A DNA stretch of 64,000 bases from Mesorhizobium sp. GbtcB19 (GTDB lineage Bacteria > Pseudomonadota > Alphaproteobacteria > Rhizobiales > Rhizobiaceae). Positions 8,646-16,968 of the stretch are shown in pieces. Every line of letters starts with the position of its first letter. Position 1 is the stretch's first letter. The notes beneath the pieces were generated by a model. The model worked only from the letters and a program-made list of their open reading frames with translations, was not told the DNA's origin and did not search any database. The DNA lies in NCBI RefSeq assembly GCF_019091085.1, contig NZ_JAGXJY010000001.1:682001-746000 (forward strand), written 5' to 3'. Made by a program: the position numbers and the translations under genes.

Positions 8646-9023
8646 TTACTTGCACCGGGAGACTTCGCCCATCACATTGCCGTCCTCGTCGGCCACCACA
8701 AGCTTCTTGGCATTCTTGGCGCTGCGCTTGATGGTGAACTTGGTGGGCGCCTGTCCCTCTTCGCCCTCCGCCTCACACTTTGCCGTCACCACCAGCGATC
8801 CGTCGGTCTGCGCCTGGCTGTCGCTGAAGGTGCAGGCGCTGGCCGCCGTGATCAGTTCCTTATCGGTCAGAAGCAGCATCTTGTCGGCGGCCACCTGCTG
8901 GCCGTTCCGGTTGATGCAGCCATATTTGTCGCCATAAGGCTTGCTGAGGTCGATGCCCGCGGCGAGCGCGTGGCCGGCAGCCAGCATCGCGGCCGCCGCG
9001 ATCGCAAGATGAAGAGCCCGCAT
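8646..9023 (-). CDS. Small secreted protein coupled to hydA, unknown function
   Basis: A 125-residue protein with a 21-residue signal peptide (ALA site). The mature chain has four cysteines (in YGCINR, SACTF, AKCEA and the C-terminal SRC), consistent with two disulfides in the periplasm. I do not recognise the family. Its ATG follows the hydA stop by only two bases, so it is almost certainly the third gene of the amidase-hydantoinase operon and translationally coupled to it. Confidence 0.65.
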   Translation of the reverse strand: MRALHLAIAAAAMLAAGHALAAGIDLSKPYGDKYGCINRNGQQVAADKMLLLTDKELITAASACTFSDSQAQTDGSLVVTAKCEAEGEEGQAPTKFTIKRSAKNAKKLVVADEDGNVMGEVSRCK

Positions 9024-9025
9024 GG

Positions 9026-10477
9026 TCAGACCCCGGTGGCCGGAATGCCGGAACGCTCGACCTTGCGCGGCGCGGAAATCTCCTTCCAGGTCGACAGCGC
9101 CCGGTTGACCGCGGCGTTCGGCTCACGCGCGACGAACTCGCCATGCCCGACCTTGGCCTTGATGTCCGCCTCCTCGATCGACAATTCGCCGCGAGAGAAG
9201 ACGAAGCGCGGCAGGCCGGTCACCTCGACGCCTTCGAAAACGTTGTAGTCGATCACCGACTGCTGCTTCTTGGCCGAGATGGTCTTCTTGCGCTTCGGAT
9301 CCCAGACGACCATGTCGGCGTCGGCGCCTTCAACGATGGCGCCCTTCTTCGGATACATGTTGAGGATTTTTGCGATGTTGGTCGAGGTCACCGCGACGAA
9401 CTCGTTCATCGTCAGCCGCCCGGTGTTGACGCCTCTCGTCCACAGCACCGGCAAGCGGTCCTCAAGCCCGCCAGTGCCGTTCGGGATCTTGGTGAAGTCG
9501 CCGATGCCGTTGCGCTTTTGGCTGGTGGTGAAGGAGCAGTGGTCGGTCGCCACGACCTGCAGCGACCCGGCCTGTAGGCCGGCCCACAGCGAATCCTGAT
9601 GCAGCTTGTTGCGGAAGGGCGGGCTCATCACGCGGCGCGCGGCATGATCCCAGTCCTTGTTGAAATATTCGGTCTCGTCGAGCGTCAGGTGCTGGATCAG
9701 CGGCTCGCCATAGACGCGCATGCCCTTCTGGCGGGCGCGGCGGATCGCTTCATGGCTCTGCTCGCAGGAGACATGCACGACATAGAGCGGCACGCCCGCC
9801 ATGTCGGCGATCATGATGGCGCGGTTTGTCGCCTCGCCTTCCACTTCCGGCGGGCGCGAATAGGCGTGGCCTTCCGGGCCGTTGTTGCCGGCGGCCAGCA
9901 GCTTTTGCGAGAGCGCCGCGACCACGTCGCCGTTCTCGGCATGGACCAGCGGCAGCGCGCCGAGGTCGGCGCAGCGCTGGAACGACGAATACATCTCGTC
10001 GTCGTCGACCATCAGCGCGCCCTTATAGGCCATGAAATGCTTGAATGAGGTGATGCCCCTGTCGACGACGGTCGCCATCTCGTCGAACACCTGCTTGCCC
10101 CACCAGGTGATCGCCATGTGGAAGGAATAGTCGCAGGCCGCCTTCGAGGTCTTGTTGTCCCACATCTGCAGCGCTTCGAGCAGCGACTGCTGCGGCGCCG
10201 GCAGGCAGAAATCGACCACCATCGTCGTGCCGCCGGAAAGGGCGGCGCGCGTGCCGGATTCGAAATCGTCGGCCGAGTAAGTGCCCATGAACGGCATTTC
10301 GAGATGCGTGTGCGGATCGATGCCGCCCGGCATGACGTAGCAGCCCGTGGCGTCGAACTCATGATCGCCGTGCAGGTTGGAGCCGATGGCGACGATCTTG
10401 CCGTGCTGCATCAGCACGTCGGCTTTCCACGTGCGGTCGGCGGTCACGACGGTGCCGTTCCGGATGACTTTGGTCAT
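9026..10477 (-). CDS. hydA: Dihydropyrimidinase / D-hydantoinase
   Basis: A cyclic amidohydrolase of 483 residues that opens 5,6-dihydrouracil or dihydrothymine to the N-carbamoyl-beta-amino acid, step two of reductive pyrimidine degradation. Metal-site features are DPHTH with H57 and H59, the carboxylated lysine K152 in FMAYKG, VHVSCEQSHEA for the later histidines, and the ATDHCSF aspartate. Length matches the dihydropyrimidinase/hydantoinase family (about 460-485). AGGGGAA precedes the ATG by seven bases. It follows the amidase gene by 66 bp and precedes the small secreted protein gene. Confidence 0.93.
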   Translation of the reverse strand: MTKVIRNGTVVTADRTWKADVLMQHGKIVAIGSNLHGDHEFDATGCYVMPGGIDPHTHLEMPFMGTYSADDFESGTRAALSGGTTMVVDFCLPAPQQSLLEALQMWDNKTSKAACDYSFHMAITWWGKQVFDEMATVVDRGITSFKHFMAYKGALMVDDDEMYSSFQRCADLGALPLVHAENGDVVAALSQKLLAAGNNGPEGHAYSRPPEVEGEATNRAIMIADMAGVPLYVVHVSCEQSHEAIRRARQKGMRVYGEPLIQHLTLDETEYFNKDWDHAARRVMSPPFRNKLHQDSLWAGLQAGSLQVVATDHCSFTTSQKRNGIGDFTKIPNGTGGLEDRLPVLWTRGVNTGRLTMNEFVAVTSTNIAKILNMYPKKGAIVEGADADMVVWDPKRKKTISAKKQQSVIDYNVFEGVEVTGLPRFVFSRGELSIEEADIKAKVGHGEFVAREPNAAVNRALSTWKEISAPRKVERSGIPATGV

Positions 10478-10543
10478 ATCTGTTCCCCTGTTCTTTTCGC
10501 GCTTCTTTTGCGAGCGGCGTTGCGAGGTGAATGCTCTAGTCGG

Positions 10544-11794
10544 TCATTCGACGATTCCCGCCGTTTCGACCACCGCGTGGAACAGCACGTCGGCGCCCGC
10601 CGATGCCCACTCCTTGGTGATCTCTTCGGCCTCGTTGTGGCTGAGCCCGTCGACGCAGGGGCACATCACCATCGCGGTCGGCGCGACGCGGTTGATCCAG
10701 CAGGCGTCGTGACCGGCGCCGGAGACGATGTTGCGGTGCGAGTAACCCAGCCGCTCGGCGGCGTCGCGGATCGCCTTGACGCAATTCTTGTCGAAGGTGA
10801 CAGGATCGAAATGACCGACCTGCTCGATCTCGTATTTGATGTCGAGCGCCTCACAGATCGTGGCGATGCCTTCGCGGATGCGGCCATCCATGGCGTCGAG
10901 CACTTCCTTTTCCGGCGAGCGGATGTCGATGGTGAAGACGGTGCGCCCTGCGATGATGTTGCGCGAGTTCGGATAGGCCTGCATGTGGCCGACCGCGCCG
11001 ACCGCATCCGGCTGGTAGTCCATGGCGATCTCATGCACCAGCTCGATGACACGAGCCATGCCGAGCCCGGCATTGCGGCGCTTCGGCATCGGCGTCGAGC
11101 CGGTATGCGCCTCCTTGCCGGTCAGCGTCACCTGCAGCCATTTCAGGCCCTGTCCATGCGTGACGACGCCGATGTCGATGCCCTCGTCCTCCAGGATCGG
11201 CCCCTGTTCGATATGCAGCTCGAAGAAGGCGTGGATCTTGCGATCGCCGACCTTCTCGGTGCCTTTCCAGCCGATGCGCTCCAGCTCCTCGCCGAACTTT
11301 TTGCCGTCCTTGTCGACATGCTGGTAGACGTCGGCCTGGTCGAGCACGCCGGCAAAGACGCCGGACGCCATCATCGCCGGCGCGAAGCGCGCGCCTTCCT
11401 CGTTGGTCCAGTTGGTGACGACGATCGGGTGTTTGGTCTTGATGCCGAGATCGTTAAGCGAGCGCACGACTTCCAGCCCGCCCAGCACGCCGAGCACGCC
11501 GTCATACTTGCCGCCGGTCGGCTGAGTGTCGAGATGGCTGCCGACATAGACGGGCGGCAGGCTGGGATCGGTGCCTTCGCGGCGGGCAAACATCGTGCCC
11601 ATCTCGTCGAGGCCCATTTCGAGCCCCGCCGCCTCGCACCAGCGCTTGAACAGATGGCGGCCTTCGCCGTCCTCGTCCGTCACGGTCTGGCGATTGTTGC
11701 CGCCGGCAATGCCGGGGCCGATCTTCGCCATCTCCATGATGGAATCCCACAAGCGGTCCGAATTGATTCGCAGATTTTCGCCGGGTGCGGCCAT
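10544..11794 (-). CDS. N-carbamoyl-beta-alanine amidohydrolase (beta-ureidopropionase type, M20 family)
   Basis: A Zn-dependent hydrolase of 416 residues from the AmaB/PydC/allantoate amidohydrolase group. It removes the carbamoyl group from N-carbamoyl-beta-alanine, giving beta-alanine, CO2 and ammonia (pathway step three). Metal residues are visible in GSHLDTQPTGGKYDG (H87, D89, D98), the NEEG motif, and the C-terminal SGAGHDA segment. Family members also act on N-carbamoyl-L-amino acids or ureidoglycolate; its place beside hydA, preA and preT favours ureidopropionase. It is first in its operon and shares a 121-bp divergent promoter region with a RutR-like gene. Confidence 0.9.
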   Translation of the reverse strand: MAAPGENLRINSDRLWDSIMEMAKIGPGIAGGNNRQTVTDEDGEGRHLFKRWCEAAGLEMGLDEMGTMFARREGTDPSLPPVYVGSHLDTQPTGGKYDGVLGVLGGLEVVRSLNDLGIKTKHPIVVTNWTNEEGARFAPAMMASGVFAGVLDQADVYQHVDKDGKKFGEELERIGWKGTEKVGDRKIHAFFELHIEQGPILEDEGIDIGVVTHGQGLKWLQVTLTGKEAHTGSTPMPKRRNAGLGMARVIELVHEIAMDYQPDAVGAVGHMQAYPNSRNIIAGRTVFTIDIRSPEKEVLDAMDGRIREGIATICEALDIKYEIEQVGHFDPVTFDKNCVKAIRDAAERLGYSHRNIVSGAGHDACWINRVAPTAMVMCPCVDGLSHNEAEEITKEWASAGADVLFHAVVETAGIVE

Positions 11795-11847
11795 TTGCGG
11801 TTCCCATTTGCACCAGAGGTCTTGTCGCCTCTTGAGTGGTTTGCATC

Positions 11848-11896
11848 CTGACCGTATGGTCAGCTTTCAGACTACACAACCTGACCAAGCGGTCAA
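11848..11896. promoter_or_regulatory. Two RutR-type operators in the amidase/tetR divergent promoter
   Basis: CTGACCGTATGGTCAG (11848-11863) and CTGACCAAGCGGTCAA (11881-11896) both resemble the E. coli RutR box TTGACCAnnTGGTCAA. Their starts are 33 bp apart, about three helical turns, so two dimers could bind the same DNA face. They lie between the leftward amidase-hydA operon and the rightward TetR gene. Confidence 0.7.
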
Positions 11897-11915
11897 CGAG
11901 AATCTTGGGGAAGAC

Positions 11916-12554
11916 ATGGCCGAAACCACCCGCCCCATGCGCAGACAAGACATAAGGCGGGAGAATGAAAAAGCCATTCTGCTCGCCGCCGAAAAAGTGT
12001 TCGCGGAGGCCGGGTTCGGCGGCGCCACGATGCAGCTGATCGCCGATCTGGCGGGACTGCCGAAGGCAAACCTCCACTATTACTTCGCCACCAAGGAAGA
12101 ACTCTACCGATCCGTCGTCCAGAACATTTTTGAAATCTGGCTGCAGGCGGCCAACTGCTTCGACGCGGCGCGCGGCCCGGTGGACGGCATCAGCGCTTAT
12201 ATCGACGCCAAAATGGAAATCTCGCGCCGTCATCCGGACGGTTCGAAGGTCTGGGCCTCCGAAGTGATGCACGGCGCGCCGGTGCTTCAGGATTATATGG
12301 AATCGACGCTGCGCGAGTGGACTGACGGTCGCGTCGAGATCATCAGGCGCTGGATCGAGGAAGGCAAGATGGACCCGGTGGATCCGCGTCATCTGCTCTA
12401 CATGCTCTGGGCCACGACCCAGCACTACGCCGATTTCGGCCACCAGATCGAGACGCTGAACGGCGGCAAGTCCCTTTCCGACCGGCAATGGCGGGAAGCC
12501 AAGGAAAATATCAAACGGGTAATCCTGACCGGCATCGGCGCGCAGCCTGCCTGA
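11916..12554 (+). CDS. TetR-family regulator of the RutR group (first copy)
   Basis: A 212-residue regulator. The N-terminal TetR helix-turn-helix (about 20-65) has recognition helix LPKANLHYYFATKEELY. The C-terminal domain has the RutR-type AQHYADF-like segment (ATTQHYADFG). The ATG at 11916 was chosen because it is the family start and has GGGGAAG just upstream; the frame is open further upstream. It probably represses, or controls in response to a pyrimidine, both itself and the divergent amidase-hydA operon through the adjacent boxes. Confidence 0.85.
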   Translation: MAETTRPMRRQDIRRENEKAILLAAEKVFAEAGFGGATMQLIADLAGLPKANLHYYFATKEELYRSVVQNIFEIWLQAANCFDAARGPVDGISAYIDAKMEISRRHPDGSKVWASEVMHGAPVLQDYMESTLREWTDGRVEIIRRWIEEGKMDPVDPRHLLYMLWATTQHYADFGHQIETLNGGKSLSDRQWREAKENIKRVILTGIGAQPA

Positions 12555-12608
12555 TTGGGACCGCTCTTGAGGTCAGCGCATGTCCGTCGACCTCGCCCAG
12601 CCGCTCCA

Positions 12609-12640
12609 CGGACACCCTCCCCCGACGGGAAGGGTGTCCG
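12609..12640. terminator. Hairpin between convergent tetR and aminotransferase genes
   Basis: A 10-bp perfect stem, CGGACACCCT paired with AGGGTGTCCG around a 12-base loop, sits in the 96-bp gap between two converging genes. There is no T-run, so it is a bidirectional terminator candidate or a short repeat remnant. Confidence 0.45.
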
Positions 12641-12650
12641 CGCCGGCTTA

Positions 12651-13979
12651 TCAGTCGATGGACCTCAGAACATCACGAACATGGTCGATCAGTTCGTTGA
12701 TCTGGCCCTTGGTGATGATCAGCGGCGGCGACAGCGCGATGATGTCGCCGGTCGTGCGGATCAGCGCGCCGCGCTCGAAGGCCTTCACGAAGGCAGAGAA
12801 CGCCCGCTTGGTCGGGCTGCCGGCGATCGGCGCCAGCTCGATCGCGCCGATCAGGCCGATGTTGCGGATGTCGATGACATGCGGCTCGCCCTTGAGCGAA
12901 TGCAGCGCGTCTTCCCAGTACGGCGCCAGTTCCTCGCCGCGCGTCAAAAGGCCCTCTTCCTTGTAGGTGTCCAGCGTTCCGAGCGCCGCGGCGCAGGCAA
13001 TCGGATTGCCCGAATAGGTGTAGCCGTGGAAGAACTCGATCATGTGCTCGGGGCCGGTCATGAAGGCGTCGTGGATTTCCTTCTTCACGAACACCGCGCC
13101 CATCGGGATGACGCCGTTGGAGACACCCTTGGCGGTGGTCATGATGTCGGGCGTGACGCCGAAATAGTCGGCCGCGAACGGCGCGCCAAGGCGGCCGAAG
13201 CCGGTGATCACTTCATCGAAAATCAACAATATGCCGTGCTTCGTGCAGATTTCCCGAAGCTTCTGCAGATAGCCCTTCGGCGGCAGGATGACACCGGTGG
13301 AGCCGGCGACCGGCTCGACGATGACGGCCGCGATGGTCGAGGCGTCATGCAGCGTGACGAGACGCTCGAGCTCGTTGGCGAGTTCCGCGCCGTGCTCCGG
13401 CACGCCCTTCGAGAAGGCGTTCTTCTCCGGCAGGTGCGTGTGCGGCAGATGGTCGACGCCGCCGAGCAGCGTGCCGAACATCTTGCGGTTGGTGACGATG
13501 CCGCCGACCGAGATGCCGCCGAAATTGACGCCGTGATAGCCGCGCTCGCGGCCGATGAGGCGGGTGCGCGCGCCTTCGCCGCGGGCGCGGTGATAGGCGA
13601 TCGCCATCTTCAGCGCGGTGTCGACCGATTCCGAACCTGAATTGGTGAAGAAGACATGGTCCATGCCCTTGGGCGCGATGTCGACCAGGCGGTTCGCCAG
13701 CTCGAACACAATGGGATGGCCCATCTGGAAGGCCGGCGCGTAGTCGAGTTCGGCGGCCTGGTTCTGGATCGCCTCGGTGATCTTCGGCCGGCAGTGGCCG
13801 GCGTTGACGCACCAGAGGCCGGCGGTGCCGTCGAGCACCTTGCGGCCGTCGCTGGTGGTATAATGCATGTCCCTGGCGGACACGAACATGCGTGGCGCCT
13901 GCTTGAACTGCCGGTTTGCCGTGAACGGCATCCAGAATGCGCTGAGATCGTTCGGCGTGACTTTCAGCCGGTTGGACAT
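12651..13979 (-). CDS. Omega-amino acid (beta-alanine) : pyruvate aminotransferase, class III
   Basis: A 442-residue class-III PLP aminotransferase. The family-wide FDEVITGFGRLG segment holds the PLP-ring Asp, and the Schiff-base lysine is in MTTAKGVSNG. N-terminal FWMPFTANRQFK and the HFF-like substrate loop are typical of beta-alanine:pyruvate transaminases. It would convert beta-alanine (from uracil) to malonate semialdehyde, or 3-aminoisobutyrate from thymine. The ATG at 13979 was chosen (AAGGGGAA upstream) over a TTG two codons earlier. It is divergent from the second RutR-like gene. Confidence 0.88.
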   Translation of the reverse strand: MSNRLKVTPNDLSAFWMPFTANRQFKQAPRMFVSARDMHYTTSDGRKVLDGTAGLWCVNAGHCRPKITEAIQNQAAELDYAPAFQMGHPIVFELANRLVDIAPKGMDHVFFTNSGSESVDTALKMAIAYHRARGEGARTRLIGRERGYHGVNFGGISVGGIVTNRKMFGTLLGGVDHLPHTHLPEKNAFSKGVPEHGAELANELERLVTLHDASTIAAVIVEPVAGSTGVILPPKGYLQKLREICTKHGILLIFDEVITGFGRLGAPFAADYFGVTPDIMTTAKGVSNGVIPMGAVFVKKEIHDAFMTGPEHMIEFFHGYTYSGNPIACAAALGTLDTYKEEGLLTRGEELAPYWEDALHSLKGEPHVIDIRNIGLIGAIELAPIAGSPTKRAFSAFVKAFERGALIRTTGDIIALSPPLIITKGQINELIDHVRDVLRSID

Positions 13980-14057
13980 GACCAAGACTTCCCCTTGTAA
14001 CCTGTTTCGGTGCGGCCAACGCTTGGTCTTTGCTGCGTTTTCGTGCTACGCAAATTT

Positions 14058-14073
14058 TTGACCGGTTGGACAA
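14058..14073. promoter_or_regulatory. RutR-type operator in front of the aminotransferase
   Basis: TTGACCGGTTGGACAA agrees with the E. coli RutR box TTGACCAnnTGGTCAA at 12 of 14 defined positions. It lies 79 bp upstream of the aminotransferase start and 130 bp upstream of the divergent rutR-like gene. Confidence 0.6.
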
Positions 14074-14155
14074 ACGTTAGCACCGCCTGTCGGCGGTCAG
14101 GGGATTACTAGCGGAAATGCCGCATAAAAAGCGCGCTCCACAGCCTCAGGAAAAA

Positions 14156-14177
14156 CTGGTCCAGAGAATTGGTCCAG
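14156..14177. promoter_or_regulatory. Paired CTGGTCCAG-type sites upstream of the second rutR-like gene
   Basis: CTGGTCCAG (14156-14164) and TTGGTCCAG (14169-14177) repeat with a 13-bp period just before the regulator's start. Each is nearly palindromic. They could be an autoregulatory operator; this is weaker than the RutR-box matches. Confidence 0.35.
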
Positions 14178-14202
14178 AAAGCCAGCGCGGCGGTCTGCAA
14201 GG

Positions 14203-14844
14203 ATGACGGACACGATGGAAGGCTCCGCTCCCCGCCGCACTCGCATTCAGCAGGAAAAGCGCGAACTTATCCTCGAAGCCGCGCTCGAAGTCTTCTCCGC
14301 CAACGGTTTTCGCGGCTCGACCATCGACCAGATCGCCGAAGCCGCCGGCATGTCGAAGCCCAACCTTCTCTATTATTTCCGCCGTAAGGAAGACATTCAC
14401 GAGACGCTGATGCAGCGCCTGCTCGACACCTGGCTGGCGCCGCTGCGCGAGCTGGACGACATCGGCGATCCGTTGACGGAGCTCAGAAGCTATATCCGCA
14501 GGAAGCTCGAAATGGCGCGTGATTTTCCGCGCGAAAGCCGGCTCTTCGCCAACGAGATCCTGCAGGGCGCGCCACGCATCAAGCCGCTGCTGGAGGGCGA
14601 ATTGAAGTCGCTCGTCGACGAGAAGGCCGCGGTCATCAAGGGCTGGATGCGTGCCGGCAAGATCGCCCGCACCGACCCCTGGCATCTGATCTTCTCGATC
14701 TGGGCGACGACGCAGCATTATGCCGACTTCGACGTCCAGGTGCGCGCCGTGCTCGGCGCCGACCGCGGCGGCGACGGCCGCTTCGAGGACGCGGCGCGGT
14801 TTTTGGAACAACTGTTCCTCGATGGGTTGAAGCCGAAGGGCTAG
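14203..14844 (+). CDS. rutR: RutR-like TetR-family regulator (second copy)
   Basis: A 213-residue regulator closely resembling E. coli RutR from memory: IAEAAGMSKPNLLYYFRRKEDIH in the DNA-binding domain, then DTWLAPL, FANEILQGAP, LVDEKAAVIKGW, and WATTQHYADFDVQV in the ligand-binding domain. RutR senses uracil/thymine and controls pyrimidine catabolism. It is divergent from the beta-alanine aminotransferase with a RutR-like box between them. This is the better RutR candidate of the two paralogues here. The next ATG, four codons downstream, is an alternative start. Confidence 0.87.
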   Translation: MTDTMEGSAPRRTRIQQEKRELILEAALEVFSANGFRGSTIDQIAEAAGMSKPNLLYYFRRKEDIHETLMQRLLDTWLAPLRELDDIGDPLTELRSYIRRKLEMARDFPRESRLFANEILQGAPRIKPLLEGELKSLVDEKAAVIKGWMRAGKIARTDPWHLIFSIWATTQHYADFDVQVRAVLGADRGGDGRFEDAARFLEQLFLDGLKPKG

Positions 14845-14938
14845 CGTCGACAAGGTGGCTTAGCAGGTGGACCGTATGTGCGGCTACTTGTCCGCCGTAT
14901 GGTTGTTGCCGACCTTGGAGATTGGCCGAGGCCCCTCA

Positions 14939-15125
14939 GCTTCGTCATCCACGGGCGAAGCAAGGAGCGTAGCGACGCAGCGCAGACCCGAGGATCCATT
15001 CCGTGACATTGAGGCGCTGCGACGGTGCAGAATTCTGCACCGCTGCGCCCTTCGATCAAGGTAACGGCATGATCCTCGGGTCTCCGCGTCCGCTTCGCTC
15101 CCGCTCCGCCCGTGGATGACGAAGC
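14939..15125. repeat. 187-bp nested palindromic element
   Basis: The outer 19-bp arms at 14939-14957 and 15107-15125 are exact reverse complements. Inner 13-bp arms (14984-14996 and 15071-15083) are also exact. The centre carries a 20-bp perfect palindrome at 15023-15042 with an EcoRI-like GAATTC core. The element fills the 302-bp gap between the convergent rutR-like and XRE genes; no gene is evident there. Confidence 0.85.
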
Positions 15126-15146
15126 GGAGAAGGCATCGCCAATCGC

Positions 15147-16019
15147 CTACGCGCTGCGTCGCTCAATTGGAAGGTCGTCGAGCAACTTCTTGAGCTTCGC
15201 TACCGAATTCTGCTCCGCCAGCGGCGTGTAGACGATCAATCTCATATCCGAGCCGTCGTCGATCGACAGGCTCATATGCTCGAACGTCATCGCGCCAGCG
15301 ATCGGATGCCGCAGATGCTTCAGTCCGGACAGGCGATGCACGACATCGCGCTGCGGCCACCATTCGCGGAACTCCGGGCTTGAGCGCATCATCAGCGCGA
15401 TCAGCCGCTCGAAATCCGGGTCGCCGGTGTATTTCGCGCTCTCGGCGCGGAACGCGGCGAGAGTTGCGCGTGCCAGCTGCTCCCAATCCACCAAAAGGTG
15501 CCGCCGGTGTGGATCGGTGAAGACACCGTGGATGATGTTGCGGGCATCGCCCTCCAACAGGCCGTAATCGCCGAAAATGGCGACGGCTGCGTCATTCCAG
15601 GCCAGCACGTCCCAGCGCGGGCCGACGACATAGGCAGGCTGCAACACCAAGCTCTGCAGCATGTGCAGCAAGGGTCCTTCGACCTTTCCCGCAACGATGC
15701 GCCGCCGCTCCGGCTGCTGGCGGCCGGCGAGCGTGAACAAATGCCGCTGCTCGGCGCCGTCGAGCCGGAGCGCCTGGCAGAGCGCCGACAGCACCTCGAC
15801 CGAAGGCCGCACGTCCCTGCCCTGCTCCAGCCAGGTGTACCAGGTCGTGCCGACGCCGGCGATCATCGCCACCTCCTCGCGCCTAAGCCCAGGCGTGCGC
15901 CGCCGCGCGCCGCAAGCGATGCCGGCGGCATCAGGCGAAAGCCTCTCGCGGCGCGAACGCAGGAAGGCGCCGAGCTCGCGCCGGCGGTGATCTTCGGGGG
16001 AATGGGTCGCGATATCCAT
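15147..16019 (-). CDS. XRE-family regulator with MmyB-like C-terminal domain
   Basis: A 290-residue regulator. Residues about 10-80 form an XRE helix-turn-helix with the characteristic RRTPGLRREEVAMIAGV and WYTWLEQGRDVRPS segments. The rest is an MmyB-like ligand-binding domain with the PRWDVLAWN, DPHRRHLLVDWE and GLKHLRHP motifs. This family usually sits divergent from an oxidoreductase it represses, and here it is divergent from two SDR genes. ATG 16019 is the family start; the frame is open far upstream but that region is noncoding-like. Ligand unknown. Confidence 0.87.
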   Translation of the reverse strand: MDIATHSPEDHRRRELGAFLRSRRERLSPDAAGIACGARRRTPGLRREEVAMIAGVGTTWYTWLEQGRDVRPSVEVLSALCQALRLDGAEQRHLFTLAGRQQPERRRIVAGKVEGPLLHMLQSLVLQPAYVVGPRWDVLAWNDAAVAIFGDYGLLEGDARNIIHGVFTDPHRRHLLVDWEQLARATLAAFRAESAKYTGDPDFERLIALMMRSSPEFREWWPQRDVVHRLSGLKHLRHPIAGAMTFEHMSLSIDDGSDMRLIVYTPLAEQNSVAKLKKLLDDLPIERRSA

Positions 16020-16122
16020 GCACGCATTATAGCAGTATTGATACCAGGATAAAGTTTGAACTGTTTGGGACGCGCGCGGTGTCCCATCTTGTCGCTCAGA
16101 GCAGCGCAAGGAGGCTCTGGAC

Positions 16123-16968
16123 ATGGAACTCAAGGACAAAACCATTCTCGTCACCGGCTCGACCGATGGCGTCGGCCGTGTGGTCGCGGAAAGGCTCGGC
16201 GCCGCCGGCGCCCGCGTGCTGGTACATGGCCGCGACAAAGGCCGCGGCAAGGCGACGGTTGCTGCCATCGAGGCCAAGGGCGGCAAGGCGGAATTTCTCG
16301 CCGCCGACCTGGCTTCGCTGGCCGAAGTGCGCCGCCTCGCCGAAGCCGTGCGCGCAAGGACCGACCGGCTCGATGTCTTGATCAACAATGCCGGCGTCGG
16401 CACCGGCGGCCAGGGCGCCAAACGGCAGGTCAGCGCCGACGGCTATGAGCTGCGCTTCGCCGTCAACTATCTCGCCGGTTTCCTGCTGACGTCGGAACTG
16501 CTGCCGCTCACCAAGGCAAGCGAGCCGGCGCGCATCGTCAACGTCGCCTCGGCCGGTCAACAGGCGATCGATTTCGACGACGTCATGCTGACGCAGGGCT
16601 ATAGCGGCGTGCGCGCCTACTGCCAGAGCAAGCTGGCGCAGATCCTGTTCACCGTCGATCTGGCGGAGCAGCTCGACGGCACCGGCATCACCGTCAATGC
16701 GCTGCATCCGGCAAGCTACATGGACACCACCATGGTCCGGCAGGCCGGCGTCACGCCATGGAGCTCGGTCGAGACCGGCGCCGACGCCATCTTCAACCTC
16801 GCGGCTTCGCCGGCGCTTGAAGGAAAGAGCGGCCTCTACTTCGACGGCCAGCGGGAATCGCGTGCCGATGCGCAGGCTTACAACGAGAAGGCTCGCCGCC
16901 AATTGCGGACCTTGAGCCTCGAACTGATCGGCCACCCATCACCATCATCCAAGGAACAACATTCATGA
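16123..16968 (+). CDS. SDR-family NAD(P)-dependent oxidoreductase
   Basis: A 281-residue short-chain dehydrogenase/reductase. The nucleotide-binding TGSTDGVG motif is at 11-18, NNAG at 88-91, the catalytic Ser in VASAG near 143, and Y166/K170 in YCQSK. It resembles the retinol-dehydrogenase-like group in layout. A clear AAGGAGG precedes the ATG. It is the first gene of a two-gene unit divergent from the XRE/MmyB regulator, which probably controls it. Substrate not predictable. Confidence 0.88.
   Translation: MELKDKTILVTGSTDGVGRVVAERLGAAGARVLVHGRDKGRGKATVAAIEAKGGKAEFLAADLASLAEVRRLAEAVRARTDRLDVLINNAGVGTGGQGAKRQVSADGYELRFAVNYLAGFLLTSELLPLTKASEPARIVNVASAGQQAIDFDDVMLTQGYSGVRAYCQSKLAQILFTVDLAEQLDGTGITVNALHPASYMDTTMVRQAGVTPWSSVETGADAIFNLAASPALEGKSGLYFDGQRESRADAQAYNEKARRQLRTLSLELIGHPSPSSKEQHS

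Noticed and set aside
10118..11851. 577-codon frame antisense to hydA and the amidase gene
   Set aside because: Both opposite-strand genes have full catalytic motifs; this frame shows none and has no ribosome-binding site.
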